A DNA stretch of 64,000 nucleotides from Streptomyces griseus subsp. griseus. GTDB lineage: Bacteria > Actinomycetota > Actinomycetes > Streptomycetales > Streptomycetaceae. Positions within the stretch are counted from its first letter, which is position 1, and the number at the start of each line of letters is the position of its first letter. Below are positions 1 to 8,401 of this stretch, one piece after another. Made by a program: the position numbers and the translations under genes. The stretch is taken from positions 3,720,001-3,784,000 of the forward strand of contig NZ_CP032543.1 in the NCBI RefSeq assembly GCF_003610995.1, written 5' to 3'. The notes beneath the pieces were generated by a model. The model ran no database searches. It worked only from the letters and a program-made list of their open reading frames with translations, and was not told the origin of the DNA.

Positions 1-105
1 CCGGTAGGTCATCCGGTAGCGTCCGTCACCGACGACGCCGCCGACACCCCAGGCGTCGGAACCATCCGAAACTCCGCCGCCGTTTGCTTCGGAATCGGGT
101 GCCAT
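1..105 (-). CDS. Ser/Thr protein kinase, N-terminal fragment cut by window edge
   Basis: The reading frame starts at an ATG (complement of 103-105) and runs off the left edge, so only 35 residues are visible. It is a Gly/Asp-rich leader followed by GDGRYRMTYR. A segment of this type sits just before the glycine-rich loop in actinobacterial PASTA-type kinases; compare GGRYQL in the divergent kinase at 462. The kinase assignment rests on this short match and on the head-to-head position beside another kinase, so it is an inference. No catalytic residue can be seen. Confidence 0.6.
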   Translation of the reverse strand, partial: MAPDSEANGGGVSDGSDAWGVGGVVGDGRYRMTYR

Positions 106-461
106 CAGTCCTCGCCGTCGTATCTGTCCGCGCGTCCGCGGGTTCTCACGGTGCCTTGCTGCATTGCCACGTCACGCTACAGGCTCCACCGGACACCCAG
201 GTTCCGCTCCGGACGGATCATCCGACCGGCCGGCGCGCCCCGCACCACCGATCAACGTGTTTCCTGTAACGCTTCCGAGACGCTTCCTGCGCGTAGGGTC
301 ACGGAACGGGCACCCGGCTTGACGTGTCGGACCCCTCGGGCAGACTTGGCGCGTAATCGCGTTGTACGGAACCGGGTCGCACCCGACCGCGTCCTACAGA
401 AACATCGCGTGTGCATCACAGCGCGTGCCAGGGATGCGCGCCGCCGAGGGGGAAGCAAGTC
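106..461. other. Divergent intergenic region between two kinase genes
   Basis: These 356 bases separate two divergent kinase genes and must hold both promoters. Short open frames here lack ribosome sites and coding-like codon use. I see no strong inverted repeat, RNA gene or clear promoter hexamers. The sequence just before the + strand gene contains GGGGGAAG, which serves as the ribosome site for the start at 462. Confidence 0.5.
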
Positions 462-2105
462 ATGAGCCAGGACGGCGCACAGGGCCGCTACGCGGGCGGA
501 GCGGTGGCAGGCGGCCGCTACCAACTGCGTGACCTGCTCGGCGAGGGCGGCATGGCCTCCGTCTACCTGGCCTACGACTCCGCCCTCGACCGCCAGGTCG
601 CGATCAAGACCCTGCACACCGAGCTCGGGCGCGAGCAGTCCTTCCGCGAGCGGTTCCGCCGCGAGGCGCAGGCCGTCGCCAAGCTCCAGCACACCAACAT
701 CGTCTCGGTCTTCGACACCGGCGAGGACGAGCTCGGCGGCGCGCTGATGCCGTACATCGTCATGGAGTACGTCGAGGGCCAGCCGCTCGGCTCGGTCCTG
801 GCCGACGACATCCGGCAGCACGGCGCGATGCCCGCCGACAAGGCGCTCAAGGTGACGGCGGACGTTCTGGCCGCGCTGGAGACCAGCCACGAGATGGGCC
901 TGGTCCACCGCGACATCAAGCCCGGCAACGTGATGATGACCAAGCGCGGCGTCGTGAAGGTCATGGACTTCGGCATCGCCCGCGCCATGCAGTCCGGTGT
1001 CACCTCCATGACGCAGACCGGCATGGTCGTCGGCACCCCGCAGTACCTCTCCCCCGAACAGGCCCTCGGCCGCGGTGTGGACGCCCGCTCCGACCTGTAC
1101 TCGGTCGGCATCATGCTCTTCCAGCTGCTCACCGGACGGATCCCGTTCGACGCCGACTCACCGCTCGCCATCGCGTACGCGCATGTGCAGGAGGAGCCGG
1201 TCGCACCGTCCACCATCAACCGGTCGGTCACCCCGGCGGTGGACGCGCTGGTCGCCCGCGCCCTGAAGAAGAACCCGAACGAGCGCTTCCCGAGCGCGGC
1301 CGCGATGCGGGACGAGATCTCGCGGGTGCTGAACGCCTCGGGCGGCCAGACCGGGGCCCCGGCGATCGTGGCCGGCGGCGGACCGGCCAACAGCGGGTCG
1401 GGCGTCGGCTCGGCGGTGTTCCCGCCGGTCGACCAGTCCACCCCGGCCCCGCAGAGCGTCCAGACGCCCTACCAGCCGCACCAGCCGCAGGCGTACCAGT
1501 CGGGCCCGTACAACCAGCAGGCCCCGACCTCCGCCCCGAGCTACGGCTACCCGCAGGCCTCCCAGGGCTACCCGGGCCCGCTCGCCCACCAGACCCCGCC
1601 GCCGTACACGATCAACCCGCAGCACCAGACGGCGGTCGGCACCACGGGCGGCTCCTCCTCCAAGCGGAACATGCCGGTCATCGTCGGCTCCATCGTCGTC
1701 GCGCTGCTCGCCGTCGGCGGTCTGATCACCGCTCTCTCCCTCCAGGGCAACGGCAAGGACGACGAGGCCGGCAAGGGCGGCGACCCCGGCACCAGCGAGA
1801 ACTCCACGGACGAGGGCTACCGGCCGCCGGAGCGCAACCGGACGATGAAGACGACGGCCTGCACGGACGCCATGGAGGACTCCAACGACCCGCAGAAGGT
1901 CCAGGCGCCCAACTTCGTCTACAAGGACATCTTCTCGGCGAAGGAGTGCGCGACTGCCGCGGGCTGGACGATCAAGGAGATCAAGGAGCCGGGCAACACG
2001 TACGCGGAGGGCCAGGTCGTCGGACAGTTCCCGTCCTCGGGTACGGCCGTCGCCGAGCGCGGCGCCCACTTCGAGCTGAAGGTCTCGACGGGACGGCCCT
2101 CTTAA
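462..2105 (+). CDS. Transmembrane Ser/Thr protein kinase with one PASTA-like domain
   Basis: The 547-aa Hanks-type kinase has a cytoplasmic catalytic domain at about residues 20-285. Visible motifs are the glycine-rich loop GEGGMASV (27-34), the VAIK lysine K49, HRDIKPGN with D151, DFG with D169, and an SPEQ activation segment. A long Pro/Gln/Tyr-rich juxtamembrane linker follows (about 300-400), then one membrane helix (about 406-428) and a single C-terminal PASTA-like domain ending in FELKVSTG. PASTA domains usually sense muropeptides or lipid II outside the cell. The start at 462 was chosen because GGGGGAAG lies upstream and the kinase fold begins soon after. It is a PknB paralogue, not the division-cluster PknB at 40143. 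Confidence 0.88.
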   Translation: MSQDGAQGRYAGGAVAGGRYQLRDLLGEGGMASVYLAYDSALDRQVAIKTLHTELGREQSFRERFRREAQAVAKLQHTNIVSVFDTGEDELGGALMPYIVMEYVEGQPLGSVLADDIRQHGAMPADKALKVTADVLAALETSHEMGLVHRDIKPGNVMMTKRGVVKVMDFGIARAMQSGVTSMTQTGMVVGTPQYLSPEQALGRGVDARSDLYSVGIMLFQLLTGRIPFDADSPLAIAYAHVQEEPVAPSTINRSVTPAVDALVARALKKNPNERFPSAAAMRDEISRVLNASGGQTGAPAIVAGGGPANSGSGVGSAVFPPVDQSTPAPQSVQTPYQPHQPQAYQSGPYNQQAPTSAPSYGYPQASQGYPGPLAHQTPPPYTINPQHQTAVGTTGGSSSKRNMPVIVGSIVVALLAVGGLITALSLQGNGKDDEAGKGGDPGTSENSTDEGYRPPERNRTMKTTACTDAMEDSNDPQKVQAPNFVYKDIFSAKECATAAGWTIKEIKEPGNTYAEGQVVGQFPSSGTAVAERGAHFELKVSTGRPS

Positions 2106-2150
2106 GTGGTCCCGAAGGTCCGGTGAGGCCTTCGCGGACGGTCCCGTAAA

Positions 2151-2195
2151 GGCTTCATGGCCCCGGGGCTTCGTGACCTCAGGGGCTTCATGGCC
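2151..2195. repeat. Three short direct repeats after kinase gene
   Basis: Three copies of GGCTTCrTGrCC start at 2151, 2167 and 2184, with 16-17 bp spacing. The first and third copies are identical. They lie in the gap between the kinase and the next gene. No function can be assigned; the spacing resembles small iterons, but nothing else supports an origin or operator. Confidence 0.5.
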
Positions 2196-2332
2196 TCGCA
2201 AGGTGTTCGTTTCTGATCACTGTGGGGCTGCGGATCTCCGTTCCGGGGTGGCAATCGACCCCGGAACGGCCGGTTATCTCCTCCTCGCCCGTCCGGGATG
2301 CCGGATGCCGGAGCCCATGTGACGCTGATCTC

Positions 2333-3118
2333 ATGGCTCCAGGACTTCCGGCCGTGTGGTCGTCGAGGTGCGCGGTCTGTCTGCTGGTGGCGGCCGGCGC
2401 GGCGCTGGGGCCGTGGGAGCCGCTGGGCGGCACGGCGTCCGCCTCTGTCCCCGCTTCCTCCTCTGCCTCTGCCTCTATCTCTGCCTCGGTCTCTGTCTCT
2501 GTCTCTGTCGATGGGACGGCCGTCAGTGAGACGCCCTCCGGGGCATCGAGACCGGCCGTCACGTCCGTCCCGTCGCCGTCGGGTGCCTCGCCCTCGCCGG
2601 TGCTTCCCTCGGGGGTGCCTGCTCCGGCCACGCCGTCGTGGTCGGGTGTCCCCGGCTCGGGATCCGGCTCCCGCTCGGGAGAGGCTGTGGGGCCTGCCGG
2701 CAGCCCCTCGGCCGGTGCCGATGACGTGGTCGACGGCACCGAGCCGCCCGAAGGTTCCGTATCGCCCTCTCCCAGCCGTTCCGCTTCCGTCGAGGTGACG
2801 GGGTCGACCGCGCCGATGGCCGGGCGCGAGGCCGGGGCCGGGAAGGTGCGTCCCGGGCGTTCGCTGACCCCGCTGGAGCTGGCGCGAGCCGAGGCACCGG
2901 ACGAGCCGGAGCCCTCGGCCGAGCCCGAGGAAGCCGCCGCCGACCTGCTGGCCTTCACTCCGCCGCCCGAGGCGTTCAGTGAGGAGGGGCCTCCGGCCGT
3001 ACGTGCCCTGGACGCCGCCGCCGTACGTCAGGTCCAGCAGGTATCGCTGGGTTCGGGCCTCGCTCTGGTCGGGCTCGGAATGGCCTTCCTCGCCTTCCGT
3101 CTGCGCCGTGTGAGCTGA
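2333..3118 (+). CDS. Putative secreted, membrane-anchored Ser/Thr/Pro-rich protein
   Basis: This 261-aa product is not recognised as a family member. It has a short hydrophobic N-terminus (residues about 10-25, signal-like). A long low-complexity Ser/Ala/Pro/Glu-rich stretch follows, coded partly by a TCT/CTG/GCC microsatellite near 2450-2510. Near the end is one hydrophobic helix (SLGSGLALVGLGMAFLAF) closed by RLRR. That layout fits a protein anchored by its C-terminus with most of the chain outside. The ATG at 2333 is the first reasonable start in frame, but its ribosome site is weak. An antisense open frame of similar length exists (2188-2958), so expression is not certain. Confidence 0.55.
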   Translation: MAPGLPAVWSSRCAVCLLVAAGAALGPWEPLGGTASASVPASSSASASISASVSVSVSVDGTAVSETPSGASRPAVTSVPSPSGASPSPVLPSGVPAPATPSWSGVPGSGSGSRSGEAVGPAGSPSAGADDVVDGTEPPEGSVSPSPSRSASVEVTGSTAPMAGREAGAGKVRPGRSLTPLELARAEAPDEPEPSAEPEEAAADLLAFTPPPEAFSEEGPPAVRALDAAAVRQVQQVSLGSGLALVGLGMAFLAFRLRRVS

Positions 3119-3189
3119 TTCCACTTCACGCCGTGTGAGCGGGCTCCTCCGCCCCGTGGCCACACCTTCCGGAGACTTGCCAGGATCGA

Positions 3190-3215
3190 CATACTCGGTA
3201 TACATACTCAGTATG
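3190..3215. promoter_or_regulatory. Tandem 13-bp operator over the padR start codon
   Basis: Two 13-bp units, CATACTCGGTATA and CATACTCAGTATG, abut exactly at 3190-3202 and 3203-3215. Each is an ATAC...GTAT palindrome; the second is perfect and contains the padR start codon. PadR-family repressors typically bind such ATAC/GTAT dyads in their own promoters, so autoregulation is likely. The placement suggests that transcription starts at or very near the ATG. Confidence 0.75.
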
Positions 3216-3836
3216 TCGATCCGTCACGGGCTGCTGGCCCTCCTGGAGCGGGGCCCTCGGTACGGCTCCCAGCTCCGCACCGAGTTCGAGTCCCGCACGG
3301 GCTCCACCTGGCCCCTCAACGTCGGCCAGGTCTATACGACGCTCAGCCGTCTGGAGCGCGACGGCATGGTCGTGCAGGAGGGGGCCGACGAGGCCGGGCA
3401 CGACCTCTACGCGATCACCGACGGAGGCCGGGCCGAGCTGCGCAGCTGGTTCGAGACGCCGGTGGACCGCACCAACCCGCCCCGTGACGAGCTGGCCATC
3501 AAGCTCGCCATGGCCGTGGGGGCCCCGGGTGTCGACATCCGTGAGGTCATCCAGTCCCAGCGCCACCACACGCTCAAGGCCATGCAGGACTACACCCGGC
3601 TCAAGGCCCAGGCCCTGGCCGACGTCCCGGCCAACCGGGACGAGGTCGCCTGGCTCCTCGTGGTGGAGCAGCTGATCTTCCAGGCGGAGGCCGAGGCACG
3701 CTGGCTGGACCACTGCGAGTCGCGGCTCGTCCGCCTAGCCGAAGCCGCCGCCACCGAGCCCTCGGCCGAGCCCGGCCCGACCGCGACCCGGGGCCCGGCC
3801 CGCTCCCTGGCCGGGCGCACGAAGGCGCGGCGCTGA
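3213..3836 (+). CDS. PadR-family transcriptional regulator
   Basis: The 207-aa protein has the PadR winged helix at about residues 1-80 (HGLLALLERGPRYGSQL, VYTTLSRLERDGMV). A C-terminal dimerisation part of the Vir_act_alpha_C type follows, and an Ala/Pro/Arg-rich tail of about 25 residues closes it. The start at 3213 lies inside a tandem palindrome and has no ribosome site before it, as expected for a leaderless mRNA. It precedes an ABC ATPase and an FtsX-type permease, so it most likely represses that exporter and itself and releases DNA on binding a small molecule. Confidence 0.88.
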   Translation: MSIRHGLLALLERGPRYGSQLRTEFESRTGSTWPLNVGQVYTTLSRLERDGMVVQEGADEAGHDLYAITDGGRAELRSWFETPVDRTNPPRDELAIKLAMAVGAPGVDIREVIQSQRHHTLKAMQDYTRLKAQALADVPANRDEVAWLLVVEQLIFQAEAEARWLDHCESRLVRLAEAAATEPSAEPGPTATRGPARSLAGRTKARR

Positions 3837-3860
3837 CCGCGAAGCCCCACCGCTGCCCCG

Positions 3861-3987
3861 CGCGTCTCCCGTCCGGCCCAGCACGACCAGCCGTCTCCTG
3901 CTCCGCGAACCACGACCGACCAGCCGTCTCCTGCTCCGCCCACCACGACCGACCGGCCGCTTCCCGTTCCGCACACCACGATCAGCG
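3861..3987. repeat. About 4 copies of a 33-bp tandem repeat before ABC gene
   Basis: The leader between padR and the ABC ATPase gene consists largely of a degenerate 33-bp unit of the form CCGTCTCCTGCTCCGC followed by CCACGACCGACC. Near-perfect copies begin at 3891 and 3924, with weaker copies before and after (about 3861 and 3957). It lies between stop and start codons and is not part of either protein. Confidence 0.7.
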
Positions 3988-4015
3988 CGTCTCGTCCTAG
4001 GGGGAACCACCCGCC

Positions 4016-4825
4016 ATGTCCCTGCCCGCCGCCACACCTCCGCCGCCGCCCTCCGGGACACCCGCAGGCGACCCCGTACTCGAACTGCGGGACCTGACCC
4101 GCACCCATGGCTCCGGCATCGCCGAGGTGCACGCCCTGCGCGGGATCAGCCTCTCGGTGTATCCGGGTGAGCTGGTCGCCGTGATGGGCCCCTCCGGCTC
4201 CGGCAAGTCCACCCTGCTCACCCTGGCCGGGGGACTCGACAACGCCACCGGCGGCCAGGTGATCATCGAGGGACAGGACATCGCCGCCCTCGGCCGCAAG
4301 GGCGTCGCCGCCCTGCGCCGCCGTAGCGTCGGCTACGTCTTCCAGGACTACAACCTCATCCCGGCCCTGACCGCCGCCGAGAACATCGCGCTGCCCCGCG
4401 AACTCGACGGCGTCTCCGTGCGCAAGGCCCGTAAGGAGGCCCTCGCCGCACTGGCCGAGATGAAGCTGACCGAGATCGCCGACCGCTTCCCCGACGAGAT
4501 GTCCGGCGGCCAGCAGCAGCGCGTCGCCATCGCCCGCGCCCTCGTCGGCGACCGGCGCCTCGTCCTCGCCGACGAACCGACCGGAGCCCTCGACTCCGAG
4601 ACCGGCGAGGCCGTCCTCGCCCTGCTCCGCACCCGCTGCGACCAGGGAGCGGCCGGGGTGATGGTGACCCATGAGCCCCGGTACGCGGCCTGGGCCGACC
4701 GGGTCGTCTTCCTCCGCGACGGTTCGATCGTCGACCAGACGCTGACCACCGGGGCCGAATCGCTGCTCGCGGCGGGCGCCACGGGAGCGGCCGGCACCTC
4801 CGGATCCACCGAGGGCGCCAAGTGA
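4016..4825 (+). CDS. ABC transporter ATP-binding protein (MacB/LolD type)
   Basis: The 269-aa ATPase has a Pro-rich leader, Walker A GPSGSGKST (58-66), a Q-loop near residue 110, signature SGGQQQ (163-168) and Walker B LVLADEPT (182-189). It belongs to the MacB/LolD-like group that drives FtsX-fold permeases, here the next gene, whose GTG start overlaps this stop codon (GTGA). Together they form a mechanotransmission exporter of unknown substrate, probably an antibiotic, peptide or lipid. The upstream PadR protein is the likely regulator. Confidence 0.92.
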   Translation: MSLPAATPPPPPSGTPAGDPVLELRDLTRTHGSGIAEVHALRGISLSVYPGELVAVMGPSGSGKSTLLTLAGGLDNATGGQVIIEGQDIAALGRKGVAALRRRSVGYVFQDYNLIPALTAAENIALPRELDGVSVRKARKEALAALAEMKLTEIADRFPDEMSGGQQQRVAIARALVGDRRLVLADEPTGALDSETGEAVLALLRTRCDQGAAGVMVTHEPRYAAWADRVVFLRDGSIVDQTLTTGAESLLAAGATGAAGTSGSTEGAK

Positions 4826-7680
4826 GCCTCTTCTCCGGATGGCGCGCCGCCTTCCGCATAGCCCGACGTGACGCGGCGCGGGCCAAGGCCCGCAGCGCCC
4901 TCGTCGTCGCGATGATCGCCCTGCCGGTCCTCGGTGTGACCGCCGCCGACCTGACGTACCGCAGCGCCCTGCCCACCATGGCGGAGAAGCTGACGGCGGA
5001 CCTGGGTGCGGCCGACGCCCTCTTCAAGGACCAGGGGATGGGGCCGGTCCGCCTGGTGCAGATGCCCGACGGCGTCATGTGGGGCACGCCCGAGGACGCC
5101 CCGGAGACACTGCCCGAGGACCAGCGGAAGCCCGTCGACGTACCGGCGACCTTCCCCGAGGGCTCGCGGTTCCTCACCGAGCAGTCCGTGCCCGTCTCCG
5201 TGACGACCCGCCACGGCATCACCGACACCCAGATCACCGAACTGGCCATCGCCGACCCGCTGCTGCGCGGCCGGGTCGAGCTGACCGGGGGCGCGTACCC
5301 GAAGGCCAAGGACGAGATCGCGGCGACCGATGCCTTCCTCAAGGCGTCCGGCCTCTCCGTCGGCGACCGCGTCACCGTGCGCGGCCCCCAGCAGGTCTAC
5401 ACCCTCACCGGCGCCGTGGAGCTGCCCGCCGAGCTGAAGGCCGAGTCCCTGTTCGCCGTCCCCGGCGCGGTCATCGCCCCGTGGCAGAAGACCGCCGACG
5501 GCGACAAGGAGGTCCTGCCGCCCCAGGCGAGCGACCTGAAGTGGCTGGTCCAAGGCCCGCCCGGGGTCGGCGTGACCTGGCCGGACGTGCTCGCCGCCAA
5601 TGAGAAGGGCGTGGTGGTACGAGCCCGTCAGATCGCCCTCGACCCGCCGCCGGACTCCGAAGTCCCCATGGCCGCACAGGCGCGGAGCTGGGGCACGGAC
5701 AACGCGGAGATGACCGCCGCGGCCCTCACCGTGGCCGCCATGGCGATCCTGGAGATCGTGCTGCTGGCCGGTCCGGCGTTCGCCGTGGGCGCCCGCCGTT
5801 CGCGCCGCCAGCTGGGCCTGGTCGGCTCGTGCGGCGGCACCCGCAGCCAGGTCAGGGCCGTGGTGCTCGCGGGCGGTGCGGTGCTCGGCGGAGTCGGCGC
5901 GGTCGTCGGCGTCGGGGCCGGGTTCGGTCTCACCGCCCTGTTCCGCCCGATGATCGAGGACTTCACCGGCCGCCGCTTCGGCGAACTGACCGTCCAGCCC
6001 TGGGAGATCCTCGCCATCGCCGTGCTCGGCCTGGTCACCGGTATCCTCGCCGCGCTCGCCCCGGCGATCGTGGCGGGCCGCCAGTCCGTCCTGGAGTCGC
6101 TCACCGGCCGGCGCGGCTCCCGCCGCAGCTCCCGCGTCCTGCCGATCGCCGGCTCCGCCGTGCTCGTGGGCGGTATCGCCCTCGCGGTCCACGGCGGCCT
6201 CAGCGGCAGCACCAAGCTGGTCGCGGGCGGCTCCGTCCTCGCCGAACTGGGCCTTCTCGGCTGCATCCCGGTCATCGTCGGCTTCCTCGGCCGGCTCGGC
6301 CGCCTGCTGCCGCTGACCCCCCGGATCGCCCTGCGCGACGCGGCCCGCAACCGGGGCCGTACCGCCCCCGCCGTCGCCGCCGTCATGGCCGCCGTCGCGG
6401 GCAGCGTCGCCATCGCCACGTACACCAGCAGCAGCGCCGCCGAGCAGGCCTACGACCACCTGCCCGACCTGACCCCGGGCACCGCCGCGCTGATGGCCTT
6501 CGACACCAGCGAGAAGGCCAACCTGCCCCGCGCACGGGCCGCCGTCGAGCAGAACTACCCGGTCAGCGGAGGGCGCTCCGACATCAGCAGGGTCTGGGCC
6601 GGCAGCGACTGCTCCGTGTACTACGAGGAGGAGAACGACTGCGGGTCCATGGAGATTCTCAAGCCGACCGGGAAGGGCCACTCCTGCCCCCTGCAAGGCA
6701 AGGGCGCCAAAGAACTCGCCCTGCGGATCTCGGCGGACGAGCACAAGCGGCTGATGAACTCCCCCGCCTGCGTGGACGAGAGGTGGACCTCGGCCTCCCT
6801 CGGCACCGACGACAGCAAGGTCGTCATCGGTGACGCCGGGCTGCTCACGTCGTACGTGAAACTGGACGACCCGGCGGCGGCGAAGGCCCTGGCCTCGGGC
6901 ACACCCGTGCTGCTCAACCCGGCGTACGCCGAGAACGGCGAGGTCACCCTCAGGGCCGTCCACACCTACAGCGAGCGCGACAAGGAGAACCGGGCCCTGC
7001 ATCCCGGCAAGGCCCGCACCACCACGGACCGGCTGAAGGTGTACGTCGCCCCCGGCCGGTACGCGGCGACCCCGGGCATCCGGATGATCCTGCCGCAGCG
7101 GACGGCGGACGAGCTCGGCCTGCACAGCGAGGACCACGCCAGCGTCTACACGTTGAGCCGCGAGCCGAACGACGCCGAGCGGCAGGCGACCGATGCCGCG
7201 ATCGAGCAGGCCGGAAACCGCGCGTACGTGATGACCCCGAGTGGTACGGAGCAGGGGGACGACGAGGCGATCCTGCTGATCCTCGCCATCTTCGCCGGGG
7301 TCGTGACCCTGGGCGCGGCCGCCATCACCACCGGGCTCTCCAAGGCCGACGCGGAGGCCGACCTCACCACGCTCAGCGCGGTGGGCGCGCCCCCGGGCGT
7401 GCGGCGCTCGCTCTCCGGCTTCCAATGCCTGGTCGTCGCCCTGACCGGGGTGCTCCTGGGGACACTGGCGGGGATCGTGCCGGCGGTCGCGCTGCGCCTG
7501 ACCGACCTGCGTGCGGCTCTGGCGGAGATGCGGGCGGAGCCGATGGAGTCGGCGTACACCCCGATCGTGATGCCGTGGCCGACCATCGCGCTGCTGGCCC
7601 TGGTCGTCCCGGTGCTGGCCGGGCTGCTGGCCGCCGGGCTCACCAGTTCCCGGCTGAAGCTGGCCCGACGGGCGGGTTAG
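4822..7680 (+). CDS. FtsX-like ABC transporter permease
   Basis: The 952-aa membrane protein has an N-terminal helix (about 25-45) and a first extracytoplasmic domain. An FtsX-type helix bundle near 300-400 and further helices (about 435-480, 515-535) follow. A second large external domain contains Cys pairs, and a C-terminal FtsX bundle spans about 810-945. This duplicated layout is usual for actinobacterial FtsX/MacB-like permeases. The GTG start at 4822 overlaps the ATPase gene stop, so the pair is translationally coupled. The Cys residues (about 595-655) may form disulfides outside the cell. The substrate is unknown. Confidence 0.9.
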   Translation: MSLFSGWRAAFRIARRDAARAKARSALVVAMIALPVLGVTAADLTYRSALPTMAEKLTADLGAADALFKDQGMGPVRLVQMPDGVMWGTPEDAPETLPEDQRKPVDVPATFPEGSRFLTEQSVPVSVTTRHGITDTQITELAIADPLLRGRVELTGGAYPKAKDEIAATDAFLKASGLSVGDRVTVRGPQQVYTLTGAVELPAELKAESLFAVPGAVIAPWQKTADGDKEVLPPQASDLKWLVQGPPGVGVTWPDVLAANEKGVVVRARQIALDPPPDSEVPMAAQARSWGTDNAEMTAAALTVAAMAILEIVLLAGPAFAVGARRSRRQLGLVGSCGGTRSQVRAVVLAGGAVLGGVGAVVGVGAGFGLTALFRPMIEDFTGRRFGELTVQPWEILAIAVLGLVTGILAALAPAIVAGRQSVLESLTGRRGSRRSSRVLPIAGSAVLVGGIALAVHGGLSGSTKLVAGGSVLAELGLLGCIPVIVGFLGRLGRLLPLTPRIALRDAARNRGRTAPAVAAVMAAVAGSVAIATYTSSSAAEQAYDHLPDLTPGTAALMAFDTSEKANLPRARAAVEQNYPVSGGRSDISRVWAGSDCSVYYEEENDCGSMEILKPTGKGHSCPLQGKGAKELALRISADEHKRLMNSPACVDERWTSASLGTDDSKVVIGDAGLLTSYVKLDDPAAAKALASGTPVLLNPAYAENGEVTLRAVHTYSERDKENRALHPGKARTTTDRLKVYVAPGRYAATPGIRMILPQRTADELGLHSEDHASVYTLSREPNDAERQATDAAIEQAGNRAYVMTPSGTEQGDDEAILLILAIFAGVVTLGAAAITTGLSKADAEADLTTLSAVGAPPGVRRSLSGFQCLVVALTGVLLGTLAGIVPAVALRLTDLRAALAEMRAEPMESAYTPIVMPWPTIALLALVVPVLAGLLAAGLTSSRLKLARRAG

Positions 7681-7703
7681 CGAGCGGGACCCTGGGCCCT
7701 CGC

Positions 7704-7745
7704 GGTGCCCCCGGAGACGGTGGATCATCCGTTTCCGGGGGCACC
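7704..7745 (+). terminator. Hairpin terminator after the ABC exporter operon
   Basis: A 17-bp stem (7704-7720 with 7729-7745) has one G-U type mismatch and an 8-base loop. It begins 24 bases past the permease stop. No U-tract follows, as is common in Streptomyces. Confidence 0.75.
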
Positions 7746-7782
7746 AATGTGGTGTACGGCATGTGTGCGAGACAATGGCGGC

Positions 7783-8334
7783 ATGGAAATGCCGAGGAAT
7801 GACCGGTCGCAGGAGCACCCGCAGGTCCTTGTAGTGGGCCAGGACGGAATGGCTGTCGGCGGCGGTGCCAGTGACGACGAGTCGCGCGAGGTCCCGGTGA
7901 CGGAAATGGTCGAGCAGCCCGCGAAAGTCATGCGCATCGGCAGCATGATCAAGCAGCTCCTGGAAGAGGTCAGGGCGGCCCCTCTCGACGAGGCGAGCCG
8001 GGTCCGGCTCAAGGAGATCCACGCCAGCTCCGTGAAGGAGCTGGAGGACGGTCTCGCCCCGGAGCTGGTGGAGGAGCTGGAGCGGCTCTCGCTGCCGTTC
8101 ACCGAGGAGTCGGTGCCCTCCGAGGCCGAGCTGCGGATCGCACAGGCCCAGCTGGTGGGCTGGCTGGAGGGCCTCTTCCACGGCATCCAGACGGCGCTGT
8201 TCGCCCAGCAGATGGCGGCCCGCGCGCAGCTGGAGCAGATGCGCCGCGCGCTGCCGCCCGGGATGGCCCACGAGGACGAGGAAGGCGGCGGCGCGGACCC
8301 GCACGGGCCGATCCGTTCGGGCCCGTATCTGTAG
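7783..8334 (+). CDS. bpa: Bacterial proteasome activator Bpa (DUF2587)
   Basis: The 183-aa protein is mostly helical with a central segment rich in Leu/Glu (IGSMIKQLLEEVRAAPLDE onward). It ends in GPYL, a HbYX-like tail of the kind that docks into the 20S proteasome alpha ring and opens its gate. Bpa (also called PafE) forms an ATP-independent dodecameric ring and feeds unfolded substrates to the actinobacterial proteasome. The ATG at 7783 follows AATGGCGGC with only a short leader; an upstream in-frame extension looks non-coding. The gene stands alone between two strong hairpins, consistent with monocistronic expression. Confidence 0.88.
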   Translation: MEMPRNDRSQEHPQVLVVGQDGMAVGGGASDDESREVPVTEMVEQPAKVMRIGSMIKQLLEEVRAAPLDEASRVRLKEIHASSVKELEDGLAPELVEELERLSLPFTEESVPSEAELRIAQAQLVGWLEGLFHGIQTALFAQQMAARAQLEQMRRALPPGMAHEDEEGGGADPHGPIRSGPYL

Positions 8335-8337
8335 ACG

Positions 8338-8401
8338 GCGTAGAGCGCGGGAGGGCCCGGTACACACCGTGGTGTGTACCGGGCCCTCCCGCGCTCTACG
8401 C
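8338..8401. terminator. Perfect 31-bp inverted repeat, bidirectional terminator
   Basis: Arms 8338-8368 and 8371-8401 are perfectly complementary over 31 bases with a GT spacer. The element starts 3 bases after the bpa stop and covers the stop codon of the converging quinone oxidoreductase gene. It would terminate transcripts from both sides and is unusually long and perfect. Confidence 0.9.

Noticed and set aside
2188..2958. Minus-strand open frame opposite the Ser/Pro-rich protein gene
   Set aside because: It is antisense low-complexity sequence. It has no ribosome site, signal peptide or conserved motif, while the + strand frame has a signal-like start and an anchor helix.
3861..3987. CRISPR array
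   Set aside because: The repeats are adjacent, without unique spacers, and no cas genes are near.
4348..8367. 1339-codon minus-strand open frame
   Set aside because: It is antisense to an ABC ATPase, an FtsX permease and bpa, whose motifs are intact. Long antisense frames are expected at this GC content.
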